Assembly (NCBI RefSeq): GCF_963576675.1
Contig: NC_088912.1
Span: 12,981,001-13,045,000 of the forward strand
Length of the DNA: 64,000 nucleotides
Direction of reading: 5' to 3'
Source of the DNA: Euphorbia lathyris
Lineage: Eukaryota > Streptophyta > Magnoliopsida > Malpighiales > Euphorbiaceae
The position numbers and the translations under genes are program-made. The notes beneath the pieces were generated by a model. That model searched no databases. It worked only from the letters and a program-made list of their open reading frames with translations, and was not told the origin of the DNA. Shown one piece after another: positions 11,837-23,279 of this stretch. How positions within the stretch are numbered: the stretch's first letter is position 1; every line of letters begins with the position of its first letter.

Positions 11837-11945
11837 TTGCGCGGCTCTCAAGTTGTTTCTCGTTGCAGTTTGTGCTCGTTAGATAGTGAAACATTGGACC
11901 ACCTTTTTGTCTCCTGTCGGTTTTCCAAACAATCAAACCGTCAGT
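11836..11945 (+). pseudogene. LINE reverse-transcriptase zinc-binding scrap
   Basis: Translated in frame, this short piece reads LRGSQVVSRCSLCSLDSETL followed by DHLFVSCRFSKQ. It has the C-x2-C...H-x4-5-C arrangement of the zf-RVT domain found at the C-terminus of plant L1-type LINE reverse transcriptases. It is only about 35 codons, with no LINE RT core nearby, and lies exactly between the two direct repeats. Confidence 0.65.
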
Positions 11946-12087
11946 CGGTGAGGATTTCCCCCTAGTTGAAGAAGGTGAATCTTCTTAAGTCACTTAAACC
12001 CTATCCTAATCTACCTCAGGTAGGGGTTTGGGGAATTTCTATTTCTATCATCAGAATATTGGTCATCACACCAATAACTGCAATTAC

Positions 12088-12548
12088 TTGAATGGGACAT
12101 TCAGCTCGTGATTGACGATGGAAAATTAGTCGATCCATCGAAGTCTAGTACTACTAGTAATCCGCTTCAAGATTTTGGAAAATGAGTTCACATGATACTT
12201 TCAAAGGTGAGTAAGAGCTTTGTTTTCAACAAGATTAGGATGGAAAATCTAAGGAAACTCATCACCTTAAACTTATTCAATTGGATATATTGGGTTATTG
12301 TAACCTATTGAATTATTGAATTCGAATACTTTGGTGATCGTGAAATTTCTTTAAGCAAAACGATTATCATCAAAATGAATTTATATTTAATTCTTATGAT
12401 TTTATTTTGTATGTAATTGATGTTTTATAATGAAAATACTAAATGTATCTATGTACATATTGAATGATAAAGTCTCTTCATATGCAGCACAAGAAAAGTA
12501 TTGATTGTAATAGTTTATAGCATAATAAATTGATGTTGCTTTCATTTC
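12088..12548 (+). repeat. Direct repeat, copy B
   Basis: Second copy of the 11386-11836 block. It is preceded by about 45 bp that encode the HHQNIGHHTNNC motif of a Tat-type gag, which copy A lacks. Copy B is therefore the better-preserved end of the old gag. Confidence 0.8.
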
Positions 12549-13500
12549 AACATAGATTATATTCTTTTTGTATCGTAGATATAATGTTTAATTTTAATTG
12601 TATTTTAATTTAATTTTAGGTTTTTGATCGTATTCTAATATATTTCTTAATTAATCTTATATTTTATTATTATTATTATTTTAAAGAATTTCAGTTAGAA
12701 AACCATATGAACATCTATATATTAAAATTACTAAAAGGTACAAATCATTAATTTTTATAAAACTAAATAAATCATTCACATTTAATTAAAATTCCATGAA
12801 AAAATTAATCAATTTTTATTTTCAAAATTAATTTAATTTGATTTGAATTATCAATAAACAAATATATATATTAAATTGAAATATACATAATAAAAAATAT
12901 ATAACACCAAAAAACTTAGTCTAATGATTCAATACCATTAAAATATAAAATAAATCATACTGAAGAACAAAAAAAACATTTATAAGATATAGATTCATTT
13001 AGACTATTGTAAACTATTTAAAAAATAAGTAAACGATTATATTACTTATAATGCAAACTCACTACTATATATTTCTTAATGCAAGAATTTACAAAGTTTA
13101 TGAAGCAAAATGTTGTTTGGAGAGAAATGTCGTTCAAATCGTTAACTATTTTTTGAAGAACCAAAAATTGTAATAAGTTATTTTTTTAAATAATCTTTTT
13201 TTTTTGTAAATTTAAATAATTTTAAAACAAAAAATTATTATCATTATATACAAACGATATATAATTAAAAAAATGTTAAATTTTTGTACAAAAATTTAAT
13301 AGGTCGGCGCAACTCTCGAAAACAATACTAGTATATAATAAAATGTTTCGTATATGGAAATCCCAACACATATATGTCTAACCTTAACAGATAAAGATTA
13401 TAGTTTATAAAAAAAAAACACACAAAGATTATTGGACAAAAATATCCTTCCAAAACTTGTATATAAACAAACAGATTCCTATACAGAAACCCTACCTTTC
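12549..13500. other. Very AT-rich non-coding DNA
   Basis: Long A- and T-runs, no ORF and no repeat structure recognised on either strand. Confidence 0.5.
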
Positions 13501-13510
13501 CCAAATCTCA

Positions 13511-13518
13511 TATAAATA
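13511..13518 (+). promoter_or_regulatory. Candidate TATA box upstream of exon block C1
   Basis: TATAAATA in a context of pyrimidine-rich sequence, about 320 bp upstream of the ATG at 13838. The intervening DNA ends in a good intron acceptor (TTTTGTGCAG), so the TATA could serve a 5' UTR exon near 13540-13660. This is inferred from spacing only. Confidence 0.35.
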
Positions 13519-13829
13519 CTCGTTCTTTATAGCCTTCCAGTCCTAAGGTCTTCCTTGGGTTCATGTAGCAGTTAAGACCTACAAGGTGTGGCCGGTGTAG
13601 ATTCTGAAGGAGCCATTGGTTTTGGACTTCGTTCTTTTGACTTCTTTTTGAGTGAGTTCTTCCTGTAAACTTGTATCTTTGCTTAGAGAGAGAAATATAG
13701 GGAGGTATGTAAGTATAAGGATATTGAGTTCCTTTTCTAAATGAAAAGAAAATTTAAACAGATCCATAATGATAGGGAAAAATAGCAATTGATCTAGACA
13801 TCCAATGATTTTAACTTAGTTTTGTGCAG

Positions 13830-13966
13830 GGAAAACCATGGGGAAGAAACATGAAGAAAATCAATGTCAAGATGTGAATGCTTTGACAGATTCTCTACCA
13901 GTGATTGCAGAATGTGGCCGGCAAAAGCAGCATCAGAAAATGATAAGAACTTGCAACTATGATGAG
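13830..13966 (+). CDS. Exon block C1 of an unidentified plant gene
   Basis: A short exon bounded by acceptor TTTTGTGCAG and donor GAG|GTTTTG. It contains an ATG at 13838 and an open frame starting MGKKHEENQCQDVN and including LPVIAECGRQKQHQKM. Two diverged copies of the same block occur at 31873-31964 and 61286-61415, each also preceded by a T-rich CAG/TAG acceptor. I do not recognise the protein. The next exon-like segment begins after the acceptor at 14678. This copy keeps the longest open frame of the three. Whether it is expressed cannot be judged. Confidence 0.45.
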
Positions 13967-14678
13967 GTTTTGAATTGCTAAATTCTTTTTTATGTTACAT
14001 GTTCTTCCTGGTGAAACATGCATTTTTATTTACTAAATTATTCATATGTTTTTATTTTTATTTTAGGTAAATCATAATTTTGCAAATTAACTTCAATATA
14101 TGAATTCTTCGCCAACATATATGTGTACATTTTTCTAACAACTTGGATAAAGTAGTCTTCATTCATCTTTGGGAATTTAGACAAAGAATTGGTGTAGTAA
14201 TCAATTAGTAATTATACACTTGCATACATAGAGTTTTGAAATTTGTTTTTGAAAGATATACACTTGAAAATTTACTAAATGATTCCAATGTTTTTGTTTT
14301 TATTTTAGGTTAATCCTAATTCTACAAATTAACTTCAATATATGAATTCTTCGCCAGCATATATATGTACAGTTTTTTTAACAACTAACTTGGGTAAAGT
14401 AGTTTTCATCAATCTTTTAGAATTTAGAGAAAGAATTGGTGTAATATTAAAGAATCATTTTAACTAATTTTGCTCAGTGAATAAACTCGTTCATAATGCA
14501 TTAAGGGTCAATATGCCCCTAAAGATGGTAGTAGCCGAATTCTAGATAAAATTTGGTAATGTATCTAGGGTTAACATGTCCCTTAAAGGGATGATATTAT
14601 TTGTGGACCAGAAGTGGCAACTTTGATATTACTGCTTTTTCTTAACCTAATATTTATATTCCTCAATTAATATGCAGG

Positions 14679-14972
14679 GACTCACTAAAGAGCTTGCAAT
14701 AAAGAAAATACTTTATGCAATGAACAGTGATGAAAATTCCTCAAAATTTTCAATATGGATTGGGGATGACGGATGCTATGAAGACAATCTCGAAAGCATA
14801 TGGAAAACAGCTTAGAGTATGTTATATTCTTCAGCTCTTGAGATTTTTTCATGTACAGTTGGACAAAAACCAAGCAAGGCTATCTACTATCTAAATGATA
14901 CTGCTAATGTACTGCCATTAATTGCTTCAAAGTTTGGTAACTCTTTCATGTTCGAAACTCAGGTGCAATACA
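14679..14972 (+). pseudogene. Exon-like segment following C1, unidentified
   Basis: After a good acceptor (TTAATATGCAG at 14668-14678) the frame joins that of C1 and reads GLTKELAIKKILYAMNSDE and YEDNLESIWKT. It then meets a TAG near 14814, while another frame stays open a little longer. Downstream words such as YLNDTANVLPLIASKFGNS look protein-like, and the segment ends at CTCAG|GTGCAA. The changing frame suggests a decayed coding exon. I do not recognise the family. Confidence 0.35.
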
Positions 14973-15078
14973 TAAGAAAAGTTTTTGTTTATTGAAAACT
15001 AAAAGCTAAATATTTTTTATGGAATTTTATTTGGGTTAATAAATGTAGCGTTAACCGAAAAATAAAATGTAAGAACTG

Positions 15079-15898
15079 ATGTTCAAACTTGGAACTCTCG
15101 TATTATCTTTAGAATCCTTCTTCAAATTTGAAATTAATTGCCTTCTCATTTGTCTCCTACAAATTCGTCCAATCCGAATCAGGAAAGCAATCCTATTCGG
15201 AGCAGGAAACTGTCAGCCTGTAACTGCCTTAGTCTTGTGCAAGACTAACTCCGACTCAGACCAATTTTCGCCCAATCAGCTCCGGATCACGACCCGACAT
15301 CAACTCGATCCAAATTAGGCCCAATTTACCTTCCTCAAGTCACCATTGGCCTGTAGAGATGAAGATACCAAAAACAAACAATAAAACCCGCAAAAATGAC
15401 AAAACAACAATTATAAAGCACAAAAGCGGGATTATTTATTATCGAATTATGCACTTATCAACCATCTATATTCCGAAGATTTAGCGAGAAGATTAAGTAG
15501 CGGATTCAACCCCGGAGCCTGACAAACTCTAACAAGGTTTGAGGAAGGATTGATAACCTGGACTCACTAAGTCCTCTTTAATGCGTCCATGCTTTTTATT
15601 CTTTGTAAACTTGTATCAAATTCACACTTCATCTAATAAAGTTCATTCAATTCAATATAATTTTATGTAGCACTTTGGTAAATGATCCGAAGTTAGTTCT
15701 GGGGTTTTCATTAAAACGTAGTTAAATTCAATATCTTTACAAGAAAACTTTGTTGAACACTTAGGCAAATTCATTCTTAACGACGATATGATCGTTAAGT
15801 CGGCTTATCGGAAATAAGTATTAATTTGGTTAAGGTAGCAATCTTGACCGACCGTACGTAGGAAGATTTTCTATAAGTGAAACCGTGCACTTGCGAAA
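15079..15898 (+). other. Probable LTR remnant and leader of Athila copy 2
   Basis: Non-coding sequence directly upstream of a gag start. It contains a GC-richer block (15120-15320) and a segment ending in GAATTATGCACTTATCA near 15460, the kind of end seen in Athila LTRs. I found no clear primer-binding site and no second LTR for comparison, so boundaries are not claimed. Confidence 0.35.
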
Positions 15899-17199
15899 AT
15901 GGCTCAACACAGTCAATGTCAATGTATTTGGTCCGTTCATGGAAGACAGGGTTCTGAGCGATATGCATGGTGGAGGTGTTGTCAAAGAAGAGAAGAGACA
16001 CTTAGAAATAATAGAAAAAACAAGAAAGAAAAAGAAAAAGAAAATTTCGAGCCAGAAAATATGGCAGATCCACCAACGCTCATGGATTACGCTAGGCCAG
16101 GAGTGGCCAGTGTAACCACTAGTATAGTTAGACCCAGAATAAACGCAAACCAATTTGAAATTAAGCCAGCTTTGCTTAATATGTTGCAAAATAATGTAAC
16201 ATTTTATGGGTTACCTAACAAAAATCCTAACACCCATTTGAGAAATTTCTTAGAAATTTGTGACACTTTCAAAATACCAGATGTTACTGCCGAAGCAATC
16301 AAACTTTGACTCTTTCCTTTCACTTTGAAGGATAGAGCCAAAGATTGGTTAACTTCTATGCGAGGCGCAACATTTGCAACTTGGGAACAATTAGCCCAAG
16401 CGTTTTTATCAAAATATTTCCCTTTGGCAAAAACCGCAGTCATAAAAGAGTTAACATCTTTTTCTCAAAATGACAATGAAACTCTTTATGAGGCTTGGGA
16501 ACGTTTTAAGGAACTTCAACGTTTATGCCCACACAACCAATTACCCGATGCACTTTTAATACGAACTTTTTACAATGGGATAAATCCTACAACTAGAGGT
16601 TCATTAGATGCTATGTCGGGAGAGTTATTCATGAAAAAGACATCCAACCAAGCAAGAGAACTTTTGAAGGAAATGACAATCAACAGTAGTATGTGGCCCG
16701 CAGAACATGGACACATACCGGTGGTGAAACCATCATCTTCAACCACATCATCCATTAAAGGTATAGTGAATCTCGATCCAGTTGCGATGTTACGAGCCCA
16801 ATTTTCTGCCTTGTCGCACAAAATTGATAGGTTTGGCACCGTGCGATATCAATGGTAACCCAATTCCAACAGATGTGGATTACGAAGGTATGAGTGAGAT
16901 TGAATAGGTAAATTTTGTCCAATGGAAAAACCAAACTAATAATCCTTATTCTAGAGATACTATTAGCACTTTATCTTCTAAAATCGACATATTTATAAAC
17001 GCTATCGATGGAAAAGTAAGTAACCACGACGATGGTTTTAAAGGGATCGAGAATAAATCCGATCAACTTATTAAAAACCACTCATCTAGCATCCATAATT
17101 TGGAGGTTCAAATTGGACAGATTGCTAAATAAATTCCATCCCGAAAAGAGGGAAGTCTTCCCAGCCATACGGAAGAAAATCCGAAAGAGCATGTAAAGG
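15899..17199 (+). pseudogene. Athila gag, second copy, cut by copia insertion
   Basis: This gag fragment has the N-terminus missing from the copy at 1-1195. Two Met are possible: 15899, and 16061 (MADPPTLMDYARPG), which better matches the family start. A TGA at 16307-16309 interrupts the frame in the context AIKL-stop-LFPFTL. The frame stays open again to 16858, where loss of two bases after KIDRF shifts it. Compared with copy 1, about 35 codons of the NNPYS segment are missing near 16950. Homology with copy 1 stops abruptly near 17199 (…ATGTAAAGG), where copia sequence begins. The two gags are in the same orientation and over 90% identical in the shared part. Confidence 0.85.
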
Positions 17200-17221
17200 C
17201 TCCCACAATTCACCGTCATCT

Positions 17222-18543
17222 CAATCTGTCTTTACTGCTTTGTCTTCCGCCGTTTGGCATCATAGATTAGGACATCTAGGGCCTCCTGTTTTGAACACCC
17301 TGGTCAATAAAAATTTGATTTCTTGTAATAAAGTTAAGGTTGATTCTGTTTGTTCTTCTTGTATTAATGGAAAACAAGTAAAATTACCTTTTTGGTCCTC
17401 GAACAATTTTGCGTGTATGCCCTTTGATTTAATTCATAGTGATATCTGGACATCACCCGTCCTTAGCTCAGGTTGTCATCGGTTTTATGTATTATTTCTC
17501 GACTCTTACACCAATTTTTTATGGACCTTTCCGCTAGCTCACAAATCACAAGTCTATTCTGTTTTTCTTATCTTTCGGTCCTATGTCAGAACTCAATTTG
17601 AAAGAGAAATTAAAGTTTTTCAGTGTGACAATGGGGGTGAATTCAATAATAATTCTTTCAAACAATTTTGTCAAACTAACGACATGCAATTCTGGTTCTC
17701 ATGTCCGTACACCTCACCCCAAAATGGAAAATCAGAACGCACCATTCGCACCATTAATAATCTGATTAGAACAGTCATGCATCATGCTTCCATCCCTATT
17801 AAATTCTGGCACCACGGTCTCGAATTAGCAACCTATCTTCTCAATATATATCCTCATAAAGTTCTAGGATATCAATCACCAACTAAAATTCTATATCACC
17901 AGGAACCTAGTTACTCTCACTTGCGCGTCTTCGGATGCCTTTGCTTCCCTCTAATTCCATCCCAAACTCGAAATAAGCTTGAATCCCGTTCTTATCTATG
18001 TGTATTTTTAGGGTATCCATCCAATCATAGGGGTTATAAGTGTCTGGACACGTCTAAAAATAAAATAATCATCTCCCGACATGTTGTCTTTGACGAATCG
18101 ACCTTTCCGTTTTCCACCGCCCCAAAAAGTTGCGATCCTTCCCCTCCAATTCCTCCCGCGTCGGACAACAACTTCCTACCCGCTGTCCATTTTCGCAGTC
18201 CCTCACCTCGTCGCCCCTCCATCAGCCCCGAGTCAGTCGTATCTCCACGATCTGTCGCGTCATTATCTCCTGTTGCGTCGAACCGATCCCCATCGTCTAC
18301 CCCTATATCCAGTCGCGCTAATCAGTCTGTGTCATCTGCTGTTCCATCGAGTCTCACCACTCCGTCACCGTCATCTCCGGTCTCGTCAATACTCTCAGTC
18401 CATCCGAGTCGTCGTCTGCGCGCACATCGCAAATACAAACCTCAGAGTCCGTATCATCTTCCACATCCTCCTCTACTGCACCACAAACACATTCTGATAT
18501 CTCTGTCATTTCTCCTCAATTACAGGTTCCTAATACTCACAAA
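17222..18543 (+). pseudogene. Copia element 2: pre-integrase and integrase, 5'-truncated
   Basis: This begins within the GAG-pre-integrase zinc domain (WHHRLGHLGP … CSSCINGKQ) and continues into the integrase core. DDE residues are in HSDIWTSP, QCDNGGEF and PQNGKSERTIRT. The family's GYPSNHRGYKCLD block and RHVVFDE segment follow, then a Ser/Pro-rich linker from about 18110. A one-base frameshift in the linker near 18395-18430 separates it from the RT part. There is no gag, protease or 5' LTR: the element starts immediately after the Athila gag at about 17200. Truncation at both the copia 5' side and the Athila 3' side at the same point indicates a rearrangement junction rather than a simple insertion. 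Confidence 0.85.
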
Positions 18544-20178
18544 ATGACCACAAGGGCCCAACATGGAATCCACAAACCCCGTCGAATGTTAAATCTCTCC
18601 GTCTTAATAAATTCTCCCATATCTCCTATTCCTAAAACACCTTCCCTTGCATTAAGTGATCCAAACTGGATACAAGACATGACTGATGAATTTGAGGCTC
18701 TTATTCAAAATAAGACGTGGGTACTTGTACCCCGTCCAAAATGTGCTAATATTATTCATAGTTGGTGGATTTTCAGGCACAAAACAAAGTCAGATGGCTC
18801 CTTTGAGCGATATAAAGCAAGATTGGTTGGAAATGGTTCAGGACAGTTACCAGGGATTGATTGTGGTGAAACATTTAGCCCTGTGGTTAAACCAGCTACC
18901 ATTCGTGCTGTCCTCAGCATAGGTCTGTCTAAAAATTGGAAAATTCGGCAATTAGACGTCAAAAATGCATTCTTGCATGGGGACCTTCATGAAACAGTAT
19001 ACATGCATCAACCATTGGGTTTTCGGGATCCCAGGTATCCTGATCATGTCTGTCTGCTACAAAAATCCTTGTACGGCCTTAAACAGGCACCTCGGGCCTG
19101 GTATCAGCGGTTTGCTAATTTTGTCATCAAAATCGGTTTCTCCAATAGCATCTCTGACAGCTCTCTATTTGTCTACAAACAAGGCTCTGACATGGCCTAC
19201 CTTCTTCTGTATGTTGATGATATAGTGCTAATAACCTCTTCTGACACACTTCAGGCTTCCATAATGTCCCAATTGAGTTCCGAATTTGCAATGAAAGACT
19301 TGGGGCCCCTACATTACTTCTTAGGAATATCAATAACTCACTCTCCCGGGTCTCTCTTCCTATCTCAGCGAAAGTATGCTTCCGAAATTATTGAAAAAGC
19401 CGGACTCAGCTCCTGCAATTCGGCTACCACTCCGGTGGACACCAAGCAAAAGCTCAGTATCTCTTCTGGTTCTGCTTACCATGACCCTACTGAATACAGA
19501 AGATTGGCTGGTGCACTTCAGTATCTTACTCTTATCCGACCCGACATCTCATACGCGGTTCAACAAGTCTGCCTGTTCATGCACAACCCCAAAACAACAC
19601 ACATGGCTGCCCTTAAACGCATTCTCAGGTATGTTCAAGGCACTATTGAGTTTGGGCTCACACTCCTAGCATCTCTTCTCAGTCAATTGGTTTCATATAC
19701 AGATGCCGATTGGGCAGGCTGTCCCGACACTCGCCGATCAACAGCAGGCTACTGTGTATTCTTAGGAGACAATCTAGTCTCGTGGTCCGCAAAGAGACAG
19801 CCAACGCTGTCCCGTTCCAGCGCAGAGGCCGAATATCGCGGCGTTGCCAATGTTGTGTCTGAGACATGCTGGATCCGCAATCTCCTATTAGAACTTGGCT
19901 GTCCAATTCAGAAATCCTCACTAGTGTACTGTGACAACATCATCGCAGTCTATCTGACAGGCAACCCGGTTCAACACCACTGCACTAAGCATGTGGAAAT
20001 GGATATTCACTTTGTCCGAGAACGAGTTGCCAAAGGAGAGGTCCGTGTTCTTCACGTGTCTTCTCGTTATCAAATCGTTGACATCTTCACCAAAGGTCTA
20101 CCGTTGACACTGTTTGAAGATTTTCAAAATAGTCTCAATGTTCGCCCTCCGAACCTTACGACTACGGGGGTGTATTAG
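18544..20178 (+). CDS. Copia element 2: reverse transcriptase and RNase H
   Basis: An uninterrupted 544-codon frame. RT blocks are present: NKTWVLVPRP, YKARLVGNGS, the QLDVKNAFLHGDL motif with the first catalytic Asp, [15 protein letters not shown], and YVDD in LLLYVDDIVLITSS. RNase H follows with YTDADWAGCPDTRRSTAGY, SRSSAEAEYRG and the terminal HVSSRYQIVDIFTKGLP. The Met at 18544 is internal to the original polyprotein. The frame ends at 20176-20178, a few bases inside the putative 3' LTR. It is the best preserved catalytic ORF in the window but lacks upstream domains and a 5' LTR, so the element could not move autonomously. Confidence 0.88.
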   Translation: MTTRAQHGIHKPRRMLNLSVLINSPISPIPKTPSLALSDPNWIQDMTDEFEALIQNKTWVLVPRPKCANIIHSWWIFRHKTKSDGSFERYKARLVGNGSGQLPGIDCGETFSPVVKPATIRAVLSIGLSKNWKIRQLDVKNAFLHGDLHETVYMHQPLGFRDPRYPDHVCLLQKSLYGLKQAPRAWYQRFANFVIKIGFSNSISDSSLFVYKQGSDMAYLLLYVDDIVLITSSDTLQASIMSQLSSEFAMKDLGPLHYFLGISITHSPGSLFLSQRKYASEIIEKAGLSSCNSATTPVDTKQKLSISSGSAYHDPTEYRRLAGALQYLTLIRPDISYAVQQVCLFMHNPKTTHMAALKRILRYVQGTIEFGLTLLASLLSQLVSYTDADWAGCPDTRRSTAGYCVFLGDNLVSWSAKRQPTLSRSSAEAEYRGVANVVSETCWIRNLLLELGCPIQKSSLVYCDNIIAVYLTGNPVQHHCTKHVEMDIHFVRERVAKGEVRVLHVSSRYQIVDIFTKGLPLTLFEDFQNSLNVRPPNLTTTGVY

Positions 20179-20332
20179 ACTATGTATTTAGTTATTATTC
20201 TCTGTATTATTTATCTCTAGCCTAGAATATAGGATAAGTTGTTGACTATAGTTGTTCACCTAGAGTGAACTGTATTCTGTATAAATACTGAACTTCACAT
20301 CAATAACAATCACTGAGAATCATATTGTTACA
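20171..20332 (+). repeat. Putative 3' LTR of copia element 2
   Basis: Starts TGTATTAG directly after the purine tract GGGGG at 20166-20170 and ends GTTACA, giving a TGTA…TACA inverted end. It holds a TATAAATA box at 20280-20287. The length (162 bp) is short but within the range seen for plant copia LTRs. There is no 5' partner to confirm the ends. Confidence 0.6.
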
Positions 20333-21621
20333 ATCCAGAGACAATTCCAAAAGAATATGCCTATAAAATAACTCTGCTATTTATCAAAAGAGTTGATGAA
20401 TTTTATTCTTTCGTTAATTCCCCAAAAGATTGCAACATCTAATCAGTTCCATCATCCACTTCATCAATAGTCTTATCAAGTTTTGGTGCTTTAACAGAAC
20501 TTCATCAAAGTTTCAACAGTTAAAGTAAATATGCATTGACATATGTAAAGAAATGAAATACTTGGTTCATTCATTAGCAGTGTAAAGAAATATGACATTT
20601 CTAAGAGATAGAAGCATATTTGCAAAAGACCATAGCTTTACCAAAAAGTGAATACTCATTATCAATTCTTCACAAAACATGTCATCACCAGAGAAACAAT
20701 TTATTGGATCTATGTCTAAGCACTTCTAGATAGAAAGGAGGCGAGGTTTCCTCTTTCCTGCAATGTTGAAGTAGATAAAAATCAATAACTGGGAACCTAT
20801 TATTAAGAAAATAAATATGTCATACTAGAAATTGAGCTTGTTTAAAGCTTTCTACTACATGTTCTTATTAAATACGTAAAAATAAATAAATAGCTTTGCT
20901 CTTTGGTGTTTTCCTTGCACTTTTATCTTTTTGCTCTTCTTGAACTGATTGAAAGAGTTTTGGTTTTATGACATAAATATAAAATTCAATCATAGATACA
21001 TCTATTGTTACTCAACAAAAATAATCAAAATAAATCAGAATGCCAGAACAAAATCTACAGTAAATTTCCTACCACACTATAACTCATACATGGTAAAGTG
21101 AATAGCAGAGAACCAAAATCCAGTTGCAGCTACTATATCGAATACACCAAGAATCGAAAATCAAAAGCTAACAACATGAAAAAATCCCGTTCAAAATTAA
21201 AAGCCCCAAACTCATTCTGAAATTTAGCAAATCTAAAAAGCTAACTTACCTAACATACAGAAGTATATAGCTCCTAGTTCTTCCTTTCAGAGTAATACAA
21301 TCTGTCCGAGTAATTATCAGATGACTTTGAGTAATCCGTCTGAGTAATAGAAAGGATATTAATGTAGAGAGAGAGAGAGAGAGAGATAGAGAGGGGTGAG
21401 GGAGTGGTGACTGATCGAGAAAGAAAGGGAAGAAGAGGAGATGGATCTCGAGGGAAAGAGATAAGAGTTAGGTTACAATCGAGAGAGAAAAGGGAGAGAG
21501 AAATTAGGGTTCTGAAAATCTCAAAACAAAAAATGGGGGGAGAATAGAAATAATTCCCGCTTAAGTGATTGGGTATGCCCACCTAATAAAAAAAGTTATA
21601 TATTTATTATTATTATTTTAA
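20333..21621. other. Non-coding DNA with a GA microsatellite
   Basis: No convincing coding signal on either strand. A (GA)n run occupies about 21366-21388, and the surrounding 21390-21540 is purine-rich on the + strand. The segment may be the interior of the CACTA element whose right end follows. Confidence 0.5.
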
Positions 21622-21814
21622 TTACCAGCGGAATTCCGTCGGTATGTTAAAATTCCGCTGGTAAGATTACAATTCAGTAGCGAAACCTTAGTTCCGCTAC
21701 TATTTCGCCTCTGATCAACAGCGGATACAAATCCGCTGCTATTCCTCTAGTGATTACTAGCGGAATTTATTCGGTCGGTGATTTTCGCTGGTAAAACACA
21801 TTTTTCTTATAGTG
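21622..21814 (+). mobile_element. Right terminus of a CACTA (En/Spm) transposon
   Basis: The block ends TTTTTCTTATAGTG at 21814; its complement starts CACTATAAGAAAAA, the classic CACTA terminal inverted repeat. Inside it lie several short subterminal repeats of the form AGCGGAATT, AATTCCGCTGGT and CAGCGGAT in both orientations, which is the usual transposase-binding array. A 3-bp target duplication would be TCA (21815-21817). I searched upstream by eye for the matching CACTATAAGAAAA end and did not find it, so the left end is lost or diverged. Confidence 0.75.
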
Positions 21815-23279
21815 TCAATTTCAATCAACAGCTTATATTAAAGAAACAGGTCCTCTCTTGTTTTTGGAAAACAAGAGAGGATTGGGATCCAATATTATTA
21901 CATATGTTGCCTATTGCCACTTGTAATTGTTCTAAAATTTGAAAAACACCCTTGGTCACGTGTGAAAATTCTCCCTAAGTATCAAGAGGAAAATACAAAA
22001 TATAGAAATAAGTAGGAACTTTGAAAGTTCATAGGGCAGTTGATATTATATTGTAGAATGTATGAAATTGATTTAATTTATCGATAAACTTCTTTGGAAG
22101 ATCCTGGGTAACAGTTAAATAACAGTGATTTGATTTCCAAAAAGATGGTAAAGAAAAGAAGTCAATTCAGCTATATTTATGTAGCTGAGTTACTACCTGT
22201 TCAATTTTTCACCGAGTTTCAATGTTTTAATCTAAATTTTAGTTTCATTTATGAAACTTTGAACATTGCAATTAATAAAAAAATTAGTGAAGTTAAAGTC
22301 TTCAAAATCTTTTTTAAAAAATCTTTAAAATATTGGTTTAACAATAATTTAACAAAAAGAATGAGTCTATTTTCTTAAAGGATAAAAGTAAATTTAGTCC
22401 TTACAATTTAAAAAAATTGTAGATTTTGCTTTAACGTATTACATGTTGCAAATTTAACTTTAACTTTTTCAAGTAAAATCAAATTTAGCCCTATGTTGTA
22501 AAAAAAATAGAAAAACTGGTTTGACTGATATTTAACTGCAACTTCAAACATTGAAAGTATTAATTATGTCCAAAATATTTAATTTATTTAATGTATTTCA
22601 GGTGCGATTCAAAAAATTGGAAATCACCAAGAAACAAATCCGACAAGAGCATTATTGTAACGCAATCCATTGAATGATGATGTGGATGTCCAATTAAATT
22701 TAATTAAACGTGAAAAAAATACATTATCTTTGGTACAAGTTAGACAAAAAAAATCAAAGATTTCACTGAATTTATAAATATTAATTTCCAATTATATTAT
22801 TAAATCATAAAAAATTATGAAATCTTTTTTTACAACCAACTAATATTCAATTGGTGCATATTATATGTATTTAATAATAATGCTTGAAATTGACCCAAGT
22901 TGTCAACATTAAACGTAAAATTACTCTTCTCTGCCAATGTTAGGGATGAAATTGCACTATTTTAGATGTTATGGGTAAAATTGCTCCTAGTTGTAAACGT
23001 TAAAGGTATCTTTTTGCAACTTATCCTTATAATAAAAAGATAAGAGACATTATCATTTGCTAACATTTTGTATATGCATATGTGAAATTTAATATATTTT
23101 GATAGAAAAGTAACTAATTTGTTAAATTTTAATACATGACACAATTTTTAACATGTGAAATCTGCACGTAACAATTAATTTATTTTTTTCAGACACGAGG
23201 ACCGTTTAGTTCAGCCATGATTGTTGTTGGAGCCGTTAAATCATGTTTTTAGCTAGTCGGTAAGTTTGAAATTTTTTTA
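21815..23279. other. Non-coding DNA left of the MULE
   Basis: AT-rich with no gene recognised. The stretch 22890-23030 (…AATTGCTCCTAGTTGTAAACG…) resembles the end of a MULE-type MITE, but no clear inverted partner was found. Confidence 0.45.

Noticed and set aside
11451..11936. A 161-codon minus-strand ORF
   Set aside because: It runs through the AT-rich direct repeat and a LINE scrap that is clearly coding on the other strand; its composition is Ile/Asn/Lys-rich filler.
15795..16189. Overlapping ORFs on both strands in front of the second Athila gag
   Set aside because: The plus-strand gag frame from 15899/16061 explains the region; the others are shadows.
21274..21582. A 102-codon minus-strand ORF rich in Ser and Leu
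   Set aside because: Generated by the GA/CT-rich microsatellite region; no coding features.
22377..23035. Possible MITE with AAGGATAA-like ends
   Set aside because: The two ends share only about eight bases, longer alignment fails and no target duplication is seen. Only the right part resembles a MULE-type end.
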